From positions 44,232,498 to 44,296,497 of the forward strand of contig OU964921.1 of assembly GCA_918807975.1 (NCBI GenBank): a stretch of DNA of 64,000 nucleotides, given 5' to 3'. This DNA comes from Aplidium turbinatum (taxonomy: Eukaryota; Chordata; Ascidiacea; Aplousobranchia; Polyclinidae). The stretch's first letter is position 1. Every line of letters begins with the position of its first letter. The translations under genes and the position numbers were made by a program. Below are positions 59,196 through 64,000 of this stretch, piece by piece. The notes below the pieces were generated by a model. That model saw only the letters and a program-made list of their open reading frames with translations, searched no databases and was not told where the DNA came from.

Positions 59196-59503
59196 AGCCT
59201 GATGTTGCGAGTTTGCTGTGGTAATAGCGATTAGATGTTTTCAGAATGTCTTGGATCTTGATTGACGCAATTCTCAGATTGTGTTCTAGTTGCTCATGCT
59301 CGCTTGTGGCGGTTTGTGAAGGACGTTGTGGCGAAGAAATCGCGGTATTCTTGTCGATGGATTGTCGTCGTCATTGGTAGATCGGTGCTGATGTCCGGTG
59401 TATTCTCTCCGTTGGGCTTGGTATGCCACTTTGCAGAAGGACGATGTGATGCTATTACTTGCCTACAATCGCTATTACCACAGCAAACTCGCAGCGTCAG
59501 GCT
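59196..59503. mobile_element. 308-bp MITE with inverted ends of about 38 bp
   Basis: AGCCTGATGTTGCGAGTTTG and the inverse of AGCCTGACGCTGCGAGTTTG extend through CTGTGGTAATAGCGATT. The 89-residue frame inside has no resemblance to a known protein. Target duplication is unclear. Confidence 0.75.
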
Positions 59504-59679
59504 AAAACAGGCCGTAATATCTACACGGTGACATTATTAGTTTATCTGAGGGCAGCATCACTGGATTAGCCAAGTTATGAGTTTAACGATTGATTGAATC
59601 TTTATCCAAGGACTGGGAAAGCTTTTTGCAGAGCTTAATCCTGGCAGTTTTGCATACTTGTAGAGGTTTTGAATAACTG

Positions 59680-59825
59680 ACAAAGGCCCGGTCACCGAGA
59701 TTGACAGAGTAGGTTAAAGTTTCCGATTGTTGAAGTAGTGTTGCTGGGGAATTATTCCATCTATTAGATGCCGCTGAATGAAGAGCAGTCCTTTACGTGC
59801 GTTGCTCAATAGGGTGGAGTGAAAC
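59680..59825 (-). mobile_element. SINE family 1, 3' part, minus strand
   Basis: Minus-strand body with GGACTGCTCTTCATTCAGCG and the CCGGGCC tail seen in the copies at 13206 and 32974. The tRNA-like head is missing. Confidence 0.7.
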
Positions 59826-60225
59826 ATAGGTCAAAACTGAAAGTTGATAGAATTAATCTGTAATAGTTACTAAAAGTTGTGATCTGGTAAATGTATTCAC
59901 ATGCTGAAATATTTCCGATTTTGATCAACGTTTACGTCTGCCGCAAGTCGATTGAAGTTTTCACTGGTATTTTGGAGCTATGACGTCATCAAAATTAGCA
60001 GATAGTCACTTTTATCTAACTTCTACCTTCGGTACTTCTATCTAACAATATCAGAGTTGTAAATTACACATAAATTGTTGCAATGCAGTGGAAAATACGT
60101 TTTGTAGAACGCTTGTTGCATGTATATGATCAACTGATAAGAAAAAACACGGATTTTAAGATATTTTCTTTAAATTTCTGTTCCTTTCACAAGTTCATCA
60201 GCACAGTCTTCTTCTGTCGAGTCTT

Positions 60226-61110
60226 CTAAAGTTCGTTGATACACCACAGATTGACACATTCTTCCGCAACGGAGTTATACACTGACAGGTCCCACCTAGT
60301 GCACCGGGTGGTAAGCCGAGGGCAAACAAGAAGGTGGTCCGCTGTTTGGGGCTCGGTGCCACAGATACATGCAACTGGGCCCGTGTCGTAGCCCCACTCC
60401 ACCATTGCGGACTTAGTGCGTCCAACACCGGTTCGGAGTCGATTCAATGTTTTCCACTTTGCCCAAGGAGCGTTTGCTCCTGGGGGGAGGGACTCTGATG
60501 GTGGGACCTTCATTTCAGTGCATGATGGGTCATTTTCGAATTGTTGTTTCCATTGTTTAAGTCTTGTTTCTTCTTTTGTTGAGGTTAGTGGCTGAACGTG
60601 TGTTAAGAAGCTTTTTCTAGATTTCAACCGGGTTTGTGCAGCAGTTTTTCCATATAGAGGATGTTTTTCATCACAAGTTTGTTTTAGCCTTTCAGCTTGA
60701 CTGTTAGCATCTCTTCTTATGTGTGGTGGTGCAATACCAGCAAGCAGATAAAGTTTGTTGGTATTTGTGGGCTTCAGACACCCAGTAATAAGACGACAAG
60801 AATGGTTGAGTACCGAGTTAAGCTTCGATGAGTGACAGGACCTGTTCCAAACAGGGCATGCATATTCTGCTGTGGAGTAGCACAAAGCCAATGCGGTCAT
60901 TCTGAGGGTTTGGGGATTAGTGCCCCACCCAGAGTTGGTAAGCTTCCTCAGGATATTGTTTCTGGTGTTAACCTTAGCCTTTGTGTTTTCAATGTGCTTT
61001 TTGTAGCTGAGAGTACGGTCCAGTGTCACTCCAAGGTAGACGGGGTTAGGGCAATGTTCCAGCTCTGCTCCCGACCAGGAGATTTTGAGGGTCCTTGTAG
61101 CTTCTCTCTA
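60226..61110 (-). mobile_element. LINE fragment B (jockey clade-like), C-terminal part
   Basis: The 267-residue frame at 60226-61029 starts in the YLGVTLDRTLSYKKHI motif, which extends upstream to about 61110. It continues with TRNNILRKLTNSGWG, YSTAEYACPVWNRSCH and the terminal zinc-knuckle-like CICGTEPQTADHLLVCP. This is the post-catalytic half of a jockey-type RT. The catalytic domain and endonuclease are absent, so the copy is 5'-truncated. It is open over 800 bp and therefore younger than the other remnants. Confidence 0.85.
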
Positions 61111-61119
61111 GGGGTCTTC

Positions 61120-61685
61120 ATATCAGTAGATAGTATAATCTCTCTTTAGAAGTGTAATCAGCACAGTGTAATGAATGTAAAGTAAACTACAGTAGAAAAG
61201 TGTTTTTCTTAATATAACAATGATGAGATTTCGGTTGCCTGTTTACTTTTGATCCCATATAAATATTGCAGGCCTAAACGCTTTTTAAATCATCAGCTTA
61301 TACAATACATGGGGGTTGGCAGAAATATTGCAGGGGGGGGGGAAACATCTTTCAAGCCAAATTTCATCTTGTGAGCTGCAACGAGTGCAACGTAGCTAAG
61401 TGTATTGATGAAATGTAACGTAAATTTGGACGGCACGAGCGAAAACGTTGCAATTAAAGATATTTCCAAGGCATACTTAGCGATAACTTCCGAAAGCGCG
61501 AAAAAATAGTCCTGAAAAAATGTTGGTTTACTTCGAAGAAAATTGGATGAAAAAGATATTATCGCCCGAAGGTAAGAAACATTTTTGAAATATCGTTTTC
61601 ATAAGGAAAGAAACGTTTATAAGACCCAAATCCAGGGGGACAACTCCCATGCCCAGCCGACTCCCATGAGTTTAAATCTCATTAA
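61120..61685. other. Spacer without a recognisable gene
   Basis: It contains a G-run at about 61331-61342 and nothing else I can name. Confidence 0.4.
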
Positions 61686-61689
61686 GCAC

Positions 61690-62860
61690 TCCATTTGCCA
61701 AAAACTCTCGTTTTGTATTGAATACAGGCATTTCTAATTTTGACTGCAGTCTACTTCGAATGAATCCGTCCCGTTGTTTCTGCCCACACACCGCAGATGT
61801 TGCTTCAGTAACGAGGCGGACGGACCTTTCCATGGCTTGCGTGTGACACGGATAGCTAGGATATTCAAGCTCTGGAGCTGCAGCATCGTCAATGAAGGAC
61901 AGTAACTGACTGTCCGGTATGTCTCGAGTTAGCGGTAGTTCTTATCTCTCTGTATGCTGCCAATCAATCAGTTCAAAGTATTCGTTTGCTTCAAAGTTCA
62001 AGAGAAGAACTTTAAAGAGACGAATGGAATCTCTAATGGAATCTCTATGACCTTGTTTTCTGGAAATTATCCTTCTCAGTGCTAATTTTCTGTTGTACAG
62101 ACGTTCATCTACCAACATCCACAGCAATAGGTTCTCTTGGTGAGCAAAGAAGGCATTTCGGTTGATAGCAGGTTCAACTATTGCTGTTAGCTCAGCGCTA
62201 AGACAGCGCGACTTTTTAACTACGTGAAACAGATGTTTAGCTCCTTATTTAGAACAGGAAGGTTGCGTTTTTACTGCAAACCACGTTGGAGCGTATACCT
62301 TGGCAATGTAGGTCTACTCTACCAACGCTCTCACATTTTCACAGGGATTCTTATGTGAAACATAAAGCCTCAAAATGCGATTGGTTGTTGTCAGCCATCT
62401 GGAGTGATTCATCTTTCCTGGATTACGATAGGCAAGGTTGGCATCACAACGCCCTGAGCTAATTGCTTTACAGATGCCATACAAGTACAGTAGGCTACTG
62501 CTGGTCTCTGCTTAAGCTCACGTCAATTGAAGGCAGTTGAATATCAACAGCCTCAAACTCAGCGACTGGTAAACTGTCACAGTCTTCAAGTTTTTTATCA
62601 ATGGAGCCAGAAAAACTTTGTGGACCAGATGTAACTCCATCAAGATAATGCATCAAGTGTCTCAGTGGTAATTCATTAAAATGCAACAGACATACAAACC
62701 GCTGCAATGGCTTTTTCAGGCCCTTTTTAAGAATTGCATATTTCCGATTATGTTGCTTAAATGGACTAATTGAATCGTAAGAAATATCCTCTATGACGTC
62801 ACATGCGATGGTTTTGCTGTGGAAAAAATTCTGAAGCAAATTGTGATATTTAATCAGCAC
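61690..62860 (-). pseudogene. Orphan transposon-like gene family b (contains the LLHFNELPLRHL motif)
   Basis: On the minus strand, 62860-62495 gives FVCLLHFNELPLRHLMHYLD and SGPQSFSGSIDKKLEDC. The next segment gives NPGKMNHSRWLTTTNRILRL, KVYAPTWFAVK and INRNAFFAHQENLLL. Then 62127-61942 gives ERLYNRKLALRRII, FEANEYFELIDW, and finally YPCHTQAMERSVRLVTEATS with QRDGFIRSRLQSK. Only a few stops interrupt about 390 codons. From memory, similar unnamed proteins are multicopy in insects and cnidarians. It is distinct from family a at 49894-53990. A mobile-element origin is likely; function unknown. Confidence 0.7.
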
Positions 62861-62994
62861 GTCCCTTGTAATCTTGAACTTGCTTGCGGCAGACGAAAAC
62901 TTTATTTTAAAACGCTGAAATTTTCAAAGCTTAATAGTCAAGCCACACTACAACTTTTAATCGCTATTACGGAGCAAAAATCAAAATTTTCTTT

Positions 62995-63115
62995 TTTCAC
63001 TCCACCCTATTGCTCAAGCCCACACCCCCGAGAGTCGAACCAACGGCGCTTGATCTTGAAGCTTCTTCTTTTCAGAAGTCAAGCGCTAACCAACTCAGCT
63101 ATCGGGGCGGACCGG
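62995..63115 (-). mobile_element. SINE family 1, head part, minus strand
   Basis: The minus strand starts CCGCCCCGATAGCTGAGTTG (box A) and has box B GGTTCGACTCTCGGGGGTG, then breaks off after about 120 bp. Confidence 0.8.
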
Positions 63116-63244
63116 AAGAAATCACAAACGTTTATCACATTTGTGATTTCTTTTCTATTTCACAACAGAGAAACTGGGCGCTTCATTGCCTCCAACCATC
63201 GACGAGTGGACGAAACTTAATGGTAATGGTGATTTCTTTGTAAG

Positions 63245-63420
63245 GTGTTAATTCTGCGGTGGTTAAAGATTTGAACGGAAAAATAAGGAAGCCAATCTTC
63301 ATATCCACCTTCAGAGATGTCATTAAGTGTTTTGCCAAAGACACAGGCGCACGTTCTTGAGCGGTGTCGAACCGGTACCCTTTCAAGGGCCGTTCTGGAG
63401 CCTCTCTTGACTGGTTTTAA
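63245..63420 (-). mobile_element. SINE family 3, diverged copy
   Basis: On the minus strand, CCGGTTCGACACCGCTCAAG (box B region), CACTTAATGACATC and GGCTTCCTTATTTTTCCG align with the copy at 58150-58365. Confidence 0.7.
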
Positions 63421-63537
63421 CAAAAATTAAACTGAATTACAATGAAGAACCATAAATTATTGTCGTATTGCACCAATCGGTATGTGTTACGGCTAAAATG
63501 CTCTAAGAAATGCACCTGCAATCAAGATAGGGTTGTC

Positions 63538-64000
63538 TTAACACTAGAACGGCCGAGGTGTTGAAATCGACACTTTTAGAGATTTAGTTCACTATTTTGG
63601 GCCTTAATTGTTATCGCAACGTTTTCAAACTTTCAGTAGCTTCCCAATTATGCTTACACTTTATAGTTCAGTGTTATTTTTCTAAAAAATGTTTTTATGT
63701 TATCTACAATGTGCGGGTATACCTCCAACGGCCGAGGTGTCGAAATCGACACTTCATGCAAATTTAATAAGATTTGTAAAGTATAAAAGATTTTCTGTGT
63801 GAAAAAAACTAATTCAATAGTTTTCCCAATTACTTATAGCGTTTCTCATGGTAATTGTCCAACGCTCGGCTGATGTGTGTTATCGCTCGGCTTGATTTTA
63901 GGCCATCCTACTGAGTTTACAAATACCTTCCACAAATCTATCAGCGATTTGCAACAAATAAGTTTATTCATATTCGAGAGCCACTGGAAGGACTTATTGT
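63538..64000 (+). mobile_element. Probable piggyBac-type left end, cut by the window edge
   Basis: TTAACACTAGAACGGCCGAG at 63538 starts with the TTAA target. AACGGCCGAGGTG followed by GAAATCGACACTT occurs twice (63547 and 63728), a subterminal repeat. No coding part is in view, so the identity rests on the end alone. Confidence 0.5.

Overview
This is repeat-dense, AT-rich metazoan DNA, not bacterial or viral. Spliced genes with GT/AG introns, several LINE lineages, piggyBac, hAT and mariner-type elements and tRNA-derived SINEs point to an invertebrate with large introns. I suspect a marine invertebrate, but the sequence alone does not fix the phylum. The only clear host genes are two tandem minus-strand alpha-1,3-fucosyltransferase (GT10) paralogues. 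Copy A (43948-57583) is complete: 5 exons that join in frame to about 466 residues. Copy B (13521-16729) is partial and looks decayed.

Layout: 1-1640 LINE; 2011-3355 broken piggyBac transposase; 4649-12359 a 7.7-kb TTAA-bounded piggyBac-type element holding a second broken transposase, a LINE and two hAT MITEs; 12505-13101 a TTAA MITE; 13521-16729 fucosyltransferase B with a hAT element and a mariner-like MITE in its introns; 18245-39093 a hAT element whose transposase is split by a 17.3-kb insertion; 39094-43947 mostly featureless, with a 247-bp direct repeat; 43948-57583 fucosyltransferase A, whose intron 4 holds a 15-bp minisatellite and whose intron 3 holds an orphan transposon-like gene, a foldback, a hAT element and an inverted pair of hammerhead ribozymes; 58150-64000 SINEs, a palindromic element with a telomere-like core, a LINE, a second orphan transposon-like pseudogene and a piggyBac-type end.

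The main novelty candidate is the element at 19317-36636. It is flanked by a 6-bp duplication (AACGGA) and is almost entirely palindrome: two arms of about 6.0 kb (after removing later insertions) around a 796-bp spacer. Each arm carries the same compact gene: TATA box, seven exons, six phase-2 introns, and AATAAA 7 bp after the stop. The predicted product is 283 residues with five evenly spaced zinc fingers that run across exon junctions. No transposase, polymerase, integrase or capsid gene is visible, so I leave the superfamily unassigned. Three later insertions lie in one arm only, so the other arm preserves each empty site. One of them, a hAT element, itself contains a SINE holding a MITE holding another MITE, giving six nested levels from the outer hAT inward.

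Two further signals stand out. Two complete type I hammerhead ribozymes lie in opposite orientation in 379-bp inverted arms inside a hAT element. Two unrelated repeats (45501-46386 and 58537-59176) share one architecture: inverted arrays of about 15-bp units around a telomere-like core, with 9-10 bp target duplications.
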